DNA of 64,000 nucleotides from Bacillus sp. 1NLA3E (lineage in GTDB: Bacteria > Bacillota > Bacilli > Bacillales > Cytobacillaceae). Positions 39,417-48,985 of this stretch are shown here, piece by piece. Below the pieces are notes generated by a model. It had not been told where the DNA came from. It ran no database searches and saw only the letters and a program-made list of their open reading frames with translations. Position numbers and translations under genes: made by a program. The stretch is from NCBI RefSeq assembly GCF_000242895.2, contig NC_021171.1:2266001-2330000 (forward strand). Reading direction: 5' to 3'. Every line of letters begins with the position of its first letter. Positions within the stretch are counted from its first letter, which is position 1.

Positions 39417-42400
39417 GTGGAAAACGACTCAAAAGATGATCGAAAAAAGATATTTATATCAGAGTTGAATTTATTAGCCAAAGAAGACTACATCACCAGT
39501 AACCAATTCAATGTGATTGCTAAAGCTCACCACCAATATTATTATGATCTAGGATTAGAGAGGAACGAACAGAAGGAACCAATCAAGCAGGTAATCAAAG
39601 ATAAAAAGCCTGTGGTTGTAACAACACCCAAGCCAAAAATTGAAAAAAAGAAACTTACTGCAGATCAAATGCGAGAAAGAAACATAACCTGGTTATTGAA
39701 TTTAGGCGTTATTTTGTTGTTAATTGGCGGTTTATTTGTCGCTACTAGTAATTGGGAATCGATGTCAAACCTGATGAAAAGTAGTTCAGTTGGGCTGGTT
39801 TCTTTATTATTTTTCGGCATCGCCTATTTGTCGAGGAAAGTTTTAAAGATTGAAAAAACAGAACTTGCTTTTGTCGTCCTAGGAAGTTTGTTTCTACCAA
39901 TCTTTCTTTTATCACTTGGTTGGTTCAAGCTTTTAGGGGAATATTTATCATATACAGGGGAAGGTCGATATATTTTTGGATTTATTAGTGGGTTGCTTGT
40001 GGTTCCAGTCTATATCACTTTTGCAAAACGACTAGCTTCCCGCTTATTTGTTTGGTTCTCGTACTTAGCAATAACCGTAACCGTTGCCTTTTTACTCTCA
40101 GCTTTTCATTTAGATAAGGATTGGTTTTATTTTGGTATCATGCTCTACAATGTGATCGCTGTGATGTTGTTTCACCGTTTTAAACAAAACGAAGCATTAG
40201 CCCTATTCACGAAAGAACTAGTTGCTTTTGCTCAAATACAATTGGTCATTTCTTCCCTACTAACGATGATTTTCTATGATAATCATGTCTTGAACGGCAT
40301 CAATATTTTAACATCCGCAGCCGTTTATTTAGCGATGGTCTATGTAAGCGGAAAGAAGGAATATCATTTCATTTTTACTGCAATGGTGGTGTACGGTGCT
40401 TACCAGCTGATTGAGCATTCTGTTCTGGAGCTATTTGGCCCGGTTCTATACGTTCTAATAGGAATTGGGTTTTTAATCCTTCCTAAGTTTTTAGATGACC
40501 GATTTCATTGGAAAAAAATCTTTCAGCTGACAAGTGCCATTGTTTCAGGTTTAGTTTTTTTAGCTATCAGCTTTGATAGCGTTGTCATGAACATGAACAA
40601 TCCATCCTGGGCACTTTTATTGGCTTATCTACTTTTAGCAGGGCAATTTATTTATTTGGCTATCGAAACAAAATCCCAGTTATTTACCTATTTAAGTCCC
40701 GTTTTTTTCATGGCATCCTATTATGAACTGGTCTTAATATTAGACCAATATTTGTATTTTGATAACTTAATTTTTCCAACATTCCTGGTTGGGTTTATCC
40801 AATTCATTACCTGCGGTTTTTACATAAAATTTTCACAAATATCGGTTATTAAAAAAAGTTCCAGAGATGTTGGTTTGGCAACAATGTTTTTAGCGCTCTT
40901 GCTCGAGCTATTAACCTTCAACTGGCTTGAACTTGGGTTTGTCCTATGCTTGTTAGGTTTTATTCTTTACTTAAGCCACCGTGTTGAGGAACGACCTTTC
41001 TACAAAATTTCAGTACCGTGGTTGTTACCTATTTCTCTAGCACTTGCCTTTACTGCTTTTGGAGAGGAAGGAAGATCAACTTGGGCCTTTTTTCATGGAC
41101 AACTTGGTTTATCAATGAATACCATCCTTGGAAGCTTGATTTCGTTTTTAGCGTATCTTGGCTGGGGGAAAACGAATGAAAAGGCCTTAGCTAAAAATTC
41201 ATTTTATATGGGCCAGGTATTTTATACATTAGCCTGTTTTTTGGCGTTAGTAACCAATGTTAATGAATTGTGGATGCGCCCCCTCGTATTATGCGGAGGA
41301 GTTGGCGTTTATATTGCCTTTTATCGATTTGAAAAGTACAAATGGCTTCCATATCTGATTAGCTCACTATCATTAATCACGTATTTCACTATTGTGCAAT
41401 CCGTTTATTTAAAGCTAAATGTTCCGAATGAAATTCAATCCCTTGAGTACACCTTTGGTGGAGCAATTTTACTCGTTACTTCCTATCTTTTGAAAAATAA
41501 AGAAGTATCGATTGCCAATGGTTTTGCGTGGGTAGGCCAGCTGTTTTTGCCGGGTGCTTTACTCATCACTTATTTCCAGTATGGTGAAACTTCAATTTGG
41601 AGTTTTCTAATAGCAACGATGCTGTATTCTGCAAGCACGTATTTCGTCCATACTGAATGGATAACCAAAACTTTTTTGTACAGTACATTTTCAACGATGT
41701 TTATGGTAGTCGTCACAACCATGTTAAACCTTGAAACTGGTTTGGATCTTGAGTATTCATTTTTAATCACAAGTTTGATCATTAGTGGTTTTTGGATGTT
41801 AGCAAAACAAAGCTTTAAAGTTCGCACGATATATTACCTTGTTCCATTTTCAGTAGTTGGAATCGTCGCCTTTATTGTGAGCTATCCTTATGGTCTAACG
41901 CTATTTTTAGTAACGCTTGTCTATTCAATAGGGTTGATTGTGATTCTGACGGTGGTAAATTGGAAGATATCCAGAATCATTCCACTTTTTCTCCTCTTTG
42001 CTGCTACACAGCAATTTTTACAGTTAAATGGCATAGTTGAAGAGTGGAAGTTGGTCCTCGTTAGTTTAATGGGAGCCGCTTCGCTAGGTTTAGGAAGTGT
42101 TTTACACCGTGAGCTGTTTGTGGTAAATGAAAAAGAGGACATTACTCAACTTGATGTATTTACGATTAGTGCGTTCCTTTATTTCGGATCAGGCTATTTC
42201 ATTCAATCAGCCTATGTATGGACGAATTTCGTTCCTGGGTTACTGATTTCGATTAGTTTGTGGCTCCAAAAATCAAGAGTACCTAAAAACTGGTCGATGT
42301 GGGTAAAGCTCTTTGCCGGTGTGTACTTATTAGAACCATACTATTCTACCATTTCAGCTATAGAAATTCCTTCACTTTTCGAGCGTGAGTTGTTCGTGTT

Positions 42401-42836
42401 ACCATGGGTGGCAGTCGTTATTTATTTTCGCCGCTGCTTAGCTGGGAAACATCGTAGACTGATAAATGAGATTCAGTGGGCCGTCCTCATCATAGTCTCA
42501 CTCCTATTGATTCAGGATGGTTTGGAAAGCTCCACCATATATGATGCCTTAATTTTAGGGACACTCTCATTGATTTCAATCCTAGGAGGGATGTTTTTAC
42601 GGGTGAAATCATACTTTGTTGTGGGAGTAGGCGTGTTGTTATTAAACGTATTTTTGCAAACCCGACCATATTGGGGCAACCTCCCATGGTGGGGCTACCT
42701 ATTAATCTCAGGGTCTATCCTTATTTCTGTAGCAAGCTACAATGAATGGCATAAACAAAAAACGGCAAAAGGGGAAACAACTGTCCTCACCAAAATCAAA
42801 CAAAAACTACTAGTTTGGATAAATAAATGGGATTAA
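39417..42836 (+). CDS. Very large polytopic membrane protein (DUF2157-like layout)
   Basis: A 1,139-residue protein starting at GTG 39417. The first 100 residues are soluble: a helical segment (ISELNLLAKEDYITSNQFN) and a linker rich in Lys/Pro. More than 25 hydrophobic helices follow to the C-terminus. The first membrane segment ITWLLNLGVILLLIGGLFVA, then TSNWESMSN, is the pattern of DUF2157-type and related large membrane proteins of Bacillus. No catalytic motif was seen. A role in envelope assembly or transport is possible but unproven. It is monocistronic, with its own terminator. Confidence 0.7.
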   Translation: MENDSKDDRKKIFISELNLLAKEDYITSNQFNVIAKAHHQYYYDLGLERNEQKEPIKQVIKDKKPVVVTTPKPKIEKKKLTADQMRERNITWLLNLGVILLLIGGLFVATSNWESMSNLMKSSSVGLVSLLFFGIAYLSRKVLKIEKTELAFVVLGSLFLPIFLLSLGWFKLLGEYLSYTGEGRYIFGFISGLLVVPVYITFAKRLASRLFVWFSYLAITVTVAFLLSAFHLDKDWFYFGIMLYNVIAVMLFHRFKQNEALALFTKELVAFAQIQLVISSLLTMIFYDNHVLNGINILTSAAVYLAMVYVSGKKEYHFIFTAMVVYGAYQLIEHSVLELFGPVLYVLIGIGFLILPKFLDDRFHWKKIFQLTSAIVSGLVFLAISFDSVVMNMNNPSWALLLAYLLLAGQFIYLAIETKSQLFTYLSPVFFMASYYELVLILDQYLYFDNLIFPTFLVGFIQFITCGFYIKFSQISVIKKSSRDVGLATMFLALLLELLTFNWLELGFVLCLLGFILYLSHRVEERPFYKISVPWLLPISLALAFTAFGEEGRSTWAFFHGQLGLSMNTILGSLISFLAYLGWGKTNEKALAKNSFYMGQVFYTLACFLALVTNVNELWMRPLVLCGGVGVYIAFYRFEKYKWLPYLISSLSLITYFTIVQSVYLKLNVPNEIQSLEYTFGGAILLVTSYLLKNKEVSIANGFAWVGQLFLPGALLITYFQYGETSIWSFLIATMLYSASTYFVHTEWITKTFLYSTFSTMFMVVVTTMLNLETGLDLEYSFLITSLIISGFWMLAKQSFKVRTIYYLVPFSVVGIVAFIVSYPYGLTLFLVTLVYSIGLIVILTVVNWKISRIIPLFLLFAATQQFLQLNGIVEEWKLVLVSLMGAASLGLGSVLHRELFVVNEKEDITQLDVFTISAFLYFGSGYFIQSAYVWTNFVPGLLISISLWLQKSRVPKNWSMWVKLFAGVYLLEPYYSTISAIEIPSLFERELFVLPWVAVVIYFRRCLAGKHRRLINEIQWAVLIIVSLLLIQDGLESSTIYDALILGTLSLISILGGMFLRVKSYFVVGVGVLLLNVFLQTRPYWGNLPWWGYLLISGSILISVASYNEWHKQKTAKGETTVLTKIKQKLLVWINKWD

Positions 42837-42842
42837 CCGAGA

Positions 42843-42874
42843 AAAGTCTCCGAGTTGTTTTCGGAGACTTTTTT
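42843..42874 (+). terminator. Terminator of the large membrane protein gene
   Basis: The stem AGTCTCCGA/TCGGAGACT followed by six T residues. Confidence 0.92.
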
Positions 42875-42988
42875 CATAGGTAAAAGCAGGAAGAAAATAA
42901 TCGATATTCAAAAAATAAGGAGCGAATCCCAGTTAATGAGATTCCCTCCTTATTTAATTGTGTTTCTTGTGAGTTTTCAAATCGCATT

Positions 42989-44545
42989 TTATTTTACGGC
43001 TTCTTGAGCCCATTCCTCAACGTTCCATACCTTTGTTACCCAACCTTCGTAAAAGTCAGGTTCGTGGCATACCAAGACAATCGTACCTTTATATTCCTGC
43101 ATAGCACGCTGTAATTCAGCTTTTGCGGCAATATCCAAGTGATTTGTCGGCTCATCAAATAAAAGCCAGTTACTCTCATTCATTTGTAGCTTACAAATTC
43201 GCACCTTGGCTTGCTCGCCACCACTAAGCTGATTCAATGGTCTAGAAATATGCTCGTTCTTTAATCCGCATCGTGCAAGTGCCGAACGGACCTGGTTTTG
43301 ATCCATGATAGGGAAGGCATTCCAAAGATCATCAATCGGCGTAATTCCTTGTGCTTTTACTTCCTGTTCAAAGTAAGAAGGGAAGAGGAAATCACCACGT
43401 TCAATTTTACCGTTTAAAGGTTCAATTTTTCCAAGCATTGTTTTTAATAAAGTCGATTTTCCAACCCCGTTGCAGCCAATTATTGCAATCTTGTCGCCAC
43501 GCTCAATCGTCATCGACATTTTCGGTAGAAGCGGGTGGTCATAGCCGATTTCAATATCTTTTCCTTCGAACACATAACGGCTACTGCTTCGTGACTCTTT
43601 AAAACTAAACGTTGGTTTCACGGCTGTTTCAGGACGGTCAATTCGTTCGATCCGATCAAGCTGCTTTTGTCTACTTTTAGCACGACCGGTTGTGGAATAA
43701 CGCGCTTTGTTTTTTGCTATGAAATCTTCTTGTTTTTTGATGAATTCCTTTTGTTTTTCATAGGCATTGATGTGCTGATTTTTATTAATTTCTGCTAATT
43801 CCAGGAATTTCTCGTAGCTTGCCGTATATCTTGTTAACTTTGAAAATTCTAAGTGGAAGATGACATTGGATACAGGGTTCATAAATTCAGTATCATGTGA
43901 TATTAAGATAAAGGCATATGGGTATTCTTTTAGATAGTTGGTCAGCCACCGAATATGCTCGACATCCAGGTAGTTTGTTGGTTCATCTAATAAAAGGACT
44001 TGAGGTTGCTCTAATAAAAGCTTCGCCAGTAACACTTTAGTCCTTTGTCCACCACTAAGTGCAGAAACATCACGGTCCAAGCCAATCGCATCAAGACCTA
44101 AACCACGTGCTGCCTCTTCAATTTTCATATCAAGATTATAAAATCCGCCTGCATCAAGTCGATCTTGAATTTTACCCATTTCATCGAGTAAAACTCCCAA
44201 CTCTTCAGGAGTGGCAGTGGCCATTTTAGAGGTTACTTCGTTTAATAGTGCCTCTTGTTCAAATAGAGGAAGGAAAGCATCTCTTAAAATATCACGCATG
44301 GTTTTTCCTGGTGTTAGAACAGTATGCTGATCCAGGTATCCGTATTTTACACTCGGAGTCCACTCAACCCGACCGTCATCATGAATTAATTGATTAGTAA
44401 TAATGTTCATTAAAGTGGACTTCCCGACTCCATTTGCTCCTACTAATCCAACATGATCTGCGTCTAATAGACGGAATGAAACATCCTTAAACAGGGTGCG
44501 ATCGCCAAATGTATGACTTAACTTTTCAACTGATAATAAACTCAT
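42989..44545 (-). CDS. ABC-F ATPase, YfmM-like translation factor
   Basis: A 518-residue protein with two ATPase domains and no membrane segment, as in the ABC-F family that acts on ribosomes. Domain 1 has GANGVGKSTLMN, LSGGQRTKVLLAK and LLLDEPTNYLD; domain 2 has GCNGVGKSTLLK, LSGGEQAKVRICK and LFDEPTNHLD. The linker (about residues 240-320, rich in Lys/Gln/Arg) is the P-site tRNA interaction motif. The length equals that of B. subtilis YfmM, and the start sequence (MSLLSVEKLSHTFGDRTLFK) fits it. It is probably a housekeeping factor rather than an antibiotic resistance one, but the two cannot be separated here. Confidence 0.88.
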   Translation of the reverse strand: MSLLSVEKLSHTFGDRTLFKDVSFRLLDADHVGLVGANGVGKSTLMNIITNQLIHDDGRVEWTPSVKYGYLDQHTVLTPGKTMRDILRDAFLPLFEQEALLNEVTSKMATATPEELGVLLDEMGKIQDRLDAGGFYNLDMKIEEAARGLGLDAIGLDRDVSALSGGQRTKVLLAKLLLEQPQVLLLDEPTNYLDVEHIRWLTNYLKEYPYAFILISHDTEFMNPVSNVIFHLEFSKLTRYTASYEKFLELAEINKNQHINAYEKQKEFIKKQEDFIAKNKARYSTTGRAKSRQKQLDRIERIDRPETAVKPTFSFKESRSSSRYVFEGKDIEIGYDHPLLPKMSMTIERGDKIAIIGCNGVGKSTLLKTMLGKIEPLNGKIERGDFLFPSYFEQEVKAQGITPIDDLWNAFPIMDQNQVRSALARCGLKNEHISRPLNQLSGGEQAKVRICKLQMNESNWLLFDEPTNHLDIAAKAELQRAMQEYKGTIVLVCHEPDFYEGWVTKVWNVEEWAQEAVK

Positions 44546-44690
44546 GTTAATTGTATTCCTCGCTTTTCATCATTCATATATATTTTGATACATTTACATA
44601 TTCATTTTAAATCGTCATTTTTCATCATACTAAATTCCCTCAACGAAAACTAGCAGTTTACAAACAATCCTATAATTACCTAAGGTTTTA

Positions 44691-44746
44691 TCACTTTAAA
44701 GCACCGGGGGTCAGGCACCAATTTCTGCTTTACAGCGTTAAAGTGA
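44691..44746. repeat. REP-like palindrome
   Basis: TCACTTTAA (44691-44699) and TTAAAGTGA (44738-44746) bracket a GC-richer centre with gggggtcaggcacc. The gtcaggcacc core is of the kind seen in dispersed REP sequences in Bacillus genomes. Only one copy was found in the window. Confidence 0.5.
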
Positions 44747-44830
44747 ATCAACTGAATATTATTATTTTTTTGTCCTCTATATATGAACACTTGAATAGAA
44801 TATGATAAAATTATAATTGAAGAGCCCTTA

Positions 44831-44856
44831 TTATATAACGGTTTATCGTTATATAA
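44831..44856 (+). promoter_or_regulatory. Perfect inverted repeat before kbl
   Basis: TTATATAACG and CGTTATATAA form 10-bp arms around gttta-t. It lies 71 bp before the kbl start and 12 bp after a TATAAT-like box (about 44809). It may be an operator for threonine-dependent control. Confidence 0.45.
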
Positions 44857-44926
44857 ATTGTACGTCACAAGTAGACAAATGTTTTCCTGGAAGGTAATGC
44901 TTAAATCTAAAGCAGGAGGATGGAAT

Positions 44927-46117
44927 ATGTCAAGTAAAGGCTTACATCATTTTTTAGCTGAGAATTTACAGGATCTTAAAAACAGGGGTCTTTATAATGT
45001 GATTGACCCAATAGAGAGTCCAAATGGTCCAATCATTACGATACAAGGCAGAAACTTAATCAACCTGTCATCTAACAACTACTTAGGTCTTGCAACCGAT
45101 CAACGGCTAAAGTATGCAGCAATTGCTGCTATTCGTCAATTTGGGGTTGGATCAGGAGCAGTTAGAACAATAAACGGAACGCTGAAACTGCATGTGGAAC
45201 TTGAGGATAAGCTGGCGGCATTCAAACATACTGAAGCGGCAATTGCCTACCAATCTGGCTTCAATTGTAACATGGCAGCGATTTCGGCTGTGATGGATCA
45301 ACACGATGCTATTCTTTCCGATGAGTTAAACCATGCATCGATCATCGATGGCTGCCGTATATCGAGAGCAAGAATTATTCCTTTCAAACATTCAGACATG
45401 GAGGATTTACGCGTAAAGGCCCAAGAAGCATCTGAATCAGGTCAATATAATAAACTAATGGTGATTACTGATGGTGTTTTCTCAATGGATGGAGATGTCG
45501 CTAAGCTCCCTGAAATCGTAAAAATTGCTGAGGAATATGATCTCATAACCTATGTGGATGATGCTCATGGTTCAGGTGTGTTAGGCAAAGGTGCTGGGAC
45601 AGTAAAACATTTTGGATTATCCGATAAGATTGATTTCCAAATTGGCACACTCTCCAAAGCAATCGGGGTGGTAGGGGGTTATGTAGCTGGCAAACAAGCT
45701 TTAATCGATTGGTTAAAAGTCCGTAGTCGTCCATTTCTATTTTCCACGTCCTTAACACCAGGTGATGTTGCGGCATCCATAAAGGCAATCGAAATCCTTA
45801 CTGAAAGCTCTGAGCTAAACGAACGTCTGTGGGAGAACGGGAACTATTTGAAGAAGGGTTTGAAAAACCTTGGTTTTAACATAGGGAATAGTGAAACACC
45901 GATTACGCCATGCATACTTGGCGATGAGGTCAAAACCCAGCAGTTTAGTAAACGATTAATCGCAGAGGGTGTCTATGCCAAAGCGATTGTTTTTCCAACG
46001 GTCGCAAAAGGAACAGGCCGAGTTCGAAATATGCCAACCGCTGCTCATACAAAAGAGATGCTCGATCAAGCGATTTCCATTTATGAAAAAGTGGGGAAAG
46101 AATTGGGGCTTATTTAA
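44927..46117 (+). CDS. kbl: Glycine C-acetyltransferase (2-amino-3-ketobutyrate CoA ligase)
   Basis: The product is 396 residues from ATG 44927, with gcaggagga just upstream; an earlier in-frame ATG is unsupported. This PLP enzyme splits 2-amino-3-ketobutyrate with CoA into glycine and acetyl-CoA. The PLP lysine is K244 in [17 protein letters not shown], with the Asp/His partners in YVDDAHGSG. Other family marks are [10 protein letters not shown] and [10 protein letters not shown]. It is 69 bp upstream of the threonine dehydrogenase gene, with which it forms the two-step threonine degradation pathway. The length is normal for the family. Confidence 0.95.
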   Translation: MSSKGLHHFLAENLQDLKNRGLYNVIDPIESPNGPIITIQGRNLINLSSNNYLGLATDQRLKYAAIAAIRQFGVGSGAVRTINGTLKLHVELEDKLAAFKHTEAAIAYQSGFNCNMAAISAVMDQHDAILSDELNHASIIDGCRISRARIIPFKHSDMEDLRVKAQEASESGQYNKLMVITDGVFSMDGDVAKLPEIVKIAEEYDLITYVDDAHGSGVLGKGAGTVKHFGLSDKIDFQIGTLSKAIGVVGGYVAGKQALIDWLKVRSRPFLFSTSLTPGDVAASIKAIEILTESSELNERLWENGNYLKKGLKNLGFNIGNSETPITPCILGDEVKTQQFSKRLIAEGVYAKAIVFPTVAKGTGRVRNMPTAAHTKEMLDQAISIYEKVGKELGLI

Positions 46118-46186
46118 GACTGATCCATCAAATCAGGAAGACAAAACATGGAAACATGTTTTGAGGAGAAATTTGGAGGAACCACC

Positions 46187-47167
46187 ATGAAGAAAATTTT
46201 AATAACCGGTGCATTAGGTCAAATTGGATCTGAATTAACAGGTAAACTCCGTGGCATTTATGGAACAGACAATGTGATTGCAACAGATATTAGGAAAATA
46301 GACAACGAGATGACTCAAGCTGGGCCGTTTGAAATTCTTGATGTAACAGATGGAAAATTAATGGCGCAAATCGCCACTAAACATCATGTGGACACGATTA
46401 TTCATATGGCAGCACTGTTATCGGCCAAAGCCGAAGCCAACCCTTTATTTGCCTGGAATTTAAATATGGGCGGCGTTTTAAATTGCCTCGAGACCGCAAA
46501 AGAATGCCATTGTCAATTTTTTACACCTAGTTCGATTGGGGCATTTGGACCCACGACTCCTAAGCAAAACACTCCGCAAGAAACGATTATGCGACCAACC
46601 ACGATGTATGGGGTAAGTAAGGTGGCTGGAGAGCTACTAGCTGATTATTATCATCTCCGGTTTGGGGTGGACACAAGGGGTTTACGCTTTCCAGGTTTGG
46701 TTTCCTATGCTACACCCCCAGGGGGAGGAACAACAGATTATGCAGTGGAAATTTATTATGAAGCAATAAAAAATGGCAAATATACTTCCTATATCAATAA
46801 GGGAACCTATATGGACATGATGTATATGCCAGATGCATTAAATGCGATTATCAATTTAATGGAAGCAGATCCATCAAAACTAAAGCATCGAAATTCATAT
46901 AACGTGACCGCGATGAGCTTTGATCCAGAAGGAATTGCCGCTGAGATCCGCCACCATTTACCTAGGTTCGAACTGTCCTATCAAGTTGATCCGGTTCTTC
47001 AACGTATTGCTGATAGCTGGCCAAATTCAATTGATTCCTCGCTTGCAAGGGAAGAATGGGGATTTAAAACAACCTACGATTTGGTAAGTATGACGGGAGA
47101 CATGCTGGAAAAGCTGGGATATAAAAAAAAAGCTAATGAAACATTTCATTGCTACATCTCTAAATAA
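46187..47167 (+). CDS. tdh: L-threonine 3-dehydrogenase, SDR type
   Basis: The product is 326 residues from ATG 46187, with ggagga at 46175; longer readings lack a ribosome site. The Rossmann motif is ITGALGQIGSEL, and the catalytic pair is Y141 and K145 in MYGVSKVAGEL, as in UDP-galactose-4-epimerase-like threonine dehydrogenases. It oxidises threonine with NAD+ to 2-amino-3-ketobutyrate, the substrate of the upstream Kbl. The gene order, kbl then tdh, confirms the role. It is the short-chain (epimerase-like) type, not the zinc-dependent medium-chain enzyme. Confidence 0.9.
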   Translation: MKKILITGALGQIGSELTGKLRGIYGTDNVIATDIRKIDNEMTQAGPFEILDVTDGKLMAQIATKHHVDTIIHMAALLSAKAEANPLFAWNLNMGGVLNCLETAKECHCQFFTPSSIGAFGPTTPKQNTPQETIMRPTTMYGVSKVAGELLADYYHLRFGVDTRGLRFPGLVSYATPPGGGTTDYAVEIYYEAIKNGKYTSYINKGTYMDMMYMPDALNAIINLMEADPSKLKHRNSYNVTAMSFDPEGIAAEIRHHLPRFELSYQVDPVLQRIADSWPNSIDSSLAREEWGFKTTYDLVSMTGDMLEKLGYKKKANETFHCYISK

Positions 47168-47169
47168 AT

Positions 47170-47209
47170 AAAGAGACTGACTCCAATTTTGGATGAGTCA
47201 GCCTCTTTG
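47170..47209 (+). terminator. Terminator between tdh and the WxL operon
   Basis: The arms AAGAG.CTGACTC and GAGTCAG.CTCTT pair with small interruptions. T-rich sequence follows. Confidence 0.7.
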
Positions 47210-47276
47210 TCAAGTTATAAGGGATAAATTTGGGTCCTAGTTATTGTGGTTTATTTATTCTTCCCACATTAACTTC

Positions 47277-48311
47277 TTAATTTTCTTTTTCCTTTTCTTT
47301 CTTTGATTTTCTGCCAATAATAAAGAAAATGCATCCAGCAACTAATGTAGTTAACAGGTAATTCCACCATGGAATCGCTGGCTCATTAACGACTTCTTTT
47401 GTGAGTTGATTGTATTCTTTAATCGTCTTCGTTTCTTTTATGGCGAAATTTTTTGTTGCGATTACTTTCTTGTCCCCAAAAGTAGCAGTTAATTTAGCTT
47501 TATAAGTACCAGGTTTTAGCTTACCGCTAACCCAATCAACAGGATATTTAACCCTAGTGTTAGGAGCCATTTTTAAGGACGAGAACGAGCCTTTTAAAAC
47601 TTTCTTGCCATCTTCGGCCGTAACAACGTATTTCCCACTTAAATCTTTAATCACAGCCGGGGCAGAATTCTTCATTTCAATTAATAATTTTGGCATCCCG
47701 TCCACCATATCTATTTTAATCTTACCAAAAGAAAACTTTGGGGGGACCATTTCAGGAAACTGCATTTTTATTCCTAAAACATAGGCAATTTGGTTTTTAA
47801 TTTGCAAGGTTGAAGTTCCTTTATTAATCTCTTTTTCATCAAATGTTGCATCTTCTGCAATAACATGAATTCCTCCAAGTACCAACCCTTCATTTACATC
47901 TGGGAGGTTTATCTCTAAAGGAACTTGCCTAGAAGCATTTGGCGGGACAACAATTTCACTTTCAGGTGTCATATATTTTTTTAATGGTACCTTTAAATTA
48001 ATAAAATTTGATTTTTTAGTATTAACATCATAAAGAATTTGTCCATATTGCGATGTAATAGCATTTAAGGGTGTGACTATAAATGCTAATGGTTCATTCT
48101 TATTGTTTTTTATCTGTACATAAATCGTTTGCTTCTGTTTCGCTACCACATCGAAATCAAAGTAGCCCGAAGCACCTTGTTTTTGTATTTCTGGGGCTAC
48201 AGGTGAAACCGTAAAAGGAATATTATCTTGTGCCCTTACATAAAATGAGGGAGATGAATAAAAAAATAAAACGAATATTAATAAAGGTAAATTTTTAATT
48301 AGTGGATGCAT
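47277..48311 (-). CDS. DUF916/DUF3324 WxL-associated cell-surface protein
   Basis: A 344-residue protein: signal peptide (residues 1-27, LPLLIFVLFFYSSPSFYVRA), DUF916 domain (about residues 30-155, with FTVSPVAPEIQKQGASGYFD), DUF3324 (about 160-285, KNQIAYVLGIKMQFPE), one membrane helix (about 315-337) and a basic cytoplasmic tail (KKEKEKEN). In WxL clusters this protein anchors at the membrane and binds peptidoglycan and partner WxL proteins. It is the last gene of a three-gene minus-strand operon with two WxL proteins, 28 bp downstream of the second. Confidence 0.87.
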   Translation of the reverse strand: MHPLIKNLPLLIFVLFFYSSPSFYVRAQDNIPFTVSPVAPEIQKQGASGYFDFDVVAKQKQTIYVQIKNNKNEPLAFIVTPLNAITSQYGQILYDVNTKKSNFINLKVPLKKYMTPESEIVVPPNASRQVPLEINLPDVNEGLVLGGIHVIAEDATFDEKEINKGTSTLQIKNQIAYVLGIKMQFPEMVPPKFSFGKIKIDMVDGMPKLLIEMKNSAPAVIKDLSGKYVVTAEDGKKVLKGSFSSLKMAPNTRVKYPVDWVSGKLKPGTYKAKLTATFGDKKVIATKNFAIKETKTIKEYNQLTKEVVNEPAIPWWNYLLTTLVAGCIFFIIGRKSKKEKEKEN

Positions 48312-48339
48312 ATCGTCACCTACAGTTATCTCTCAAATA

Positions 48340-48936
48340 CTATAATGCAATATCATTGTATAGGGTCCACGTAATTGTGGAAGTAAAGGTTGAAGAATGA
48401 CTTCCTTCACTTATCATTTTTGTTCCTGGGTTCAGATTAAGAGTAAAAGCGTCAATTGGAAATTTGAATTCTATTCCGGCAACCTCAATTAATATTCCTG
48501 TTGACGCACGTTGAAGTATAACCACAGGTTCCTCATTATCAATGATCCATGAATCGCCGTTACCGACTATTAGTCCATTATATTGCACACCTAATAATCC
48601 TAAAGAAATATCTAAAATCCCAATGTATTCATATGGTTTAGGTTTCTTTAATGATAAAGAGTGAAGGGGTAGGGTTAAACCAATTCCTCCAGATTGCACA
48701 AATTGCGTTGCTTGTACAGTCATCCTCCAATCTTCAGGGATTAAAAGATCAATATTATATAATTTAATGCTGCCAGTCCCACCAGAAGTTTCTTGTGGTG
48801 TACCGTTTAAACTAACTGTAGGAAAGGATACATTTCCTGGAACCGATTTTAGCATAATTCCTTCCACACTTTTCGGATAAGCTAAAATGAAAAGTAGAGT
48901 GAGTGAAATTGCCAATTTTAAAAAATTATTGTTCAT
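48340..48936 (-). CDS. WxL-domain surface protein, second in operon
   Basis: 198 residues with a signal peptide (NNNFLKLAISLTLLFILAYP). The WxL domain fills the mature part: the first Trp motif is DWRMTVQATQF (about residues 69-79) and the second, C-terminal one STITWTLYN (about residues 186-194). WxL domains bind peptidoglycan noncovalently and hold proteins at the surface. It lacks the large N-terminal adhesion region seen in many WxL proteins, so the domain itself is the whole protein. It is 49 bp downstream of the first WxL gene. Confidence 0.78.
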   Translation of the reverse strand: MNNNFLKLAISLTLLFILAYPKSVEGIMLKSVPGNVSFPTVSLNGTPQETSGGTGSIKLYNIDLLIPEDWRMTVQATQFVQSGGIGLTLPLHSLSLKKPKPYEYIGILDISLGLLGVQYNGLIVGNGDSWIIDNEEPVVILQRASTGILIEVAGIEFKFPIDAFTLNLNPGTKMISEGSHSSTFTSTITWTLYNDIAL

Positions 48937-48985
48937 ATCTTTTTCCCCTAAAAAAATATAAAAACTGGCACTATTATTTTTAATA

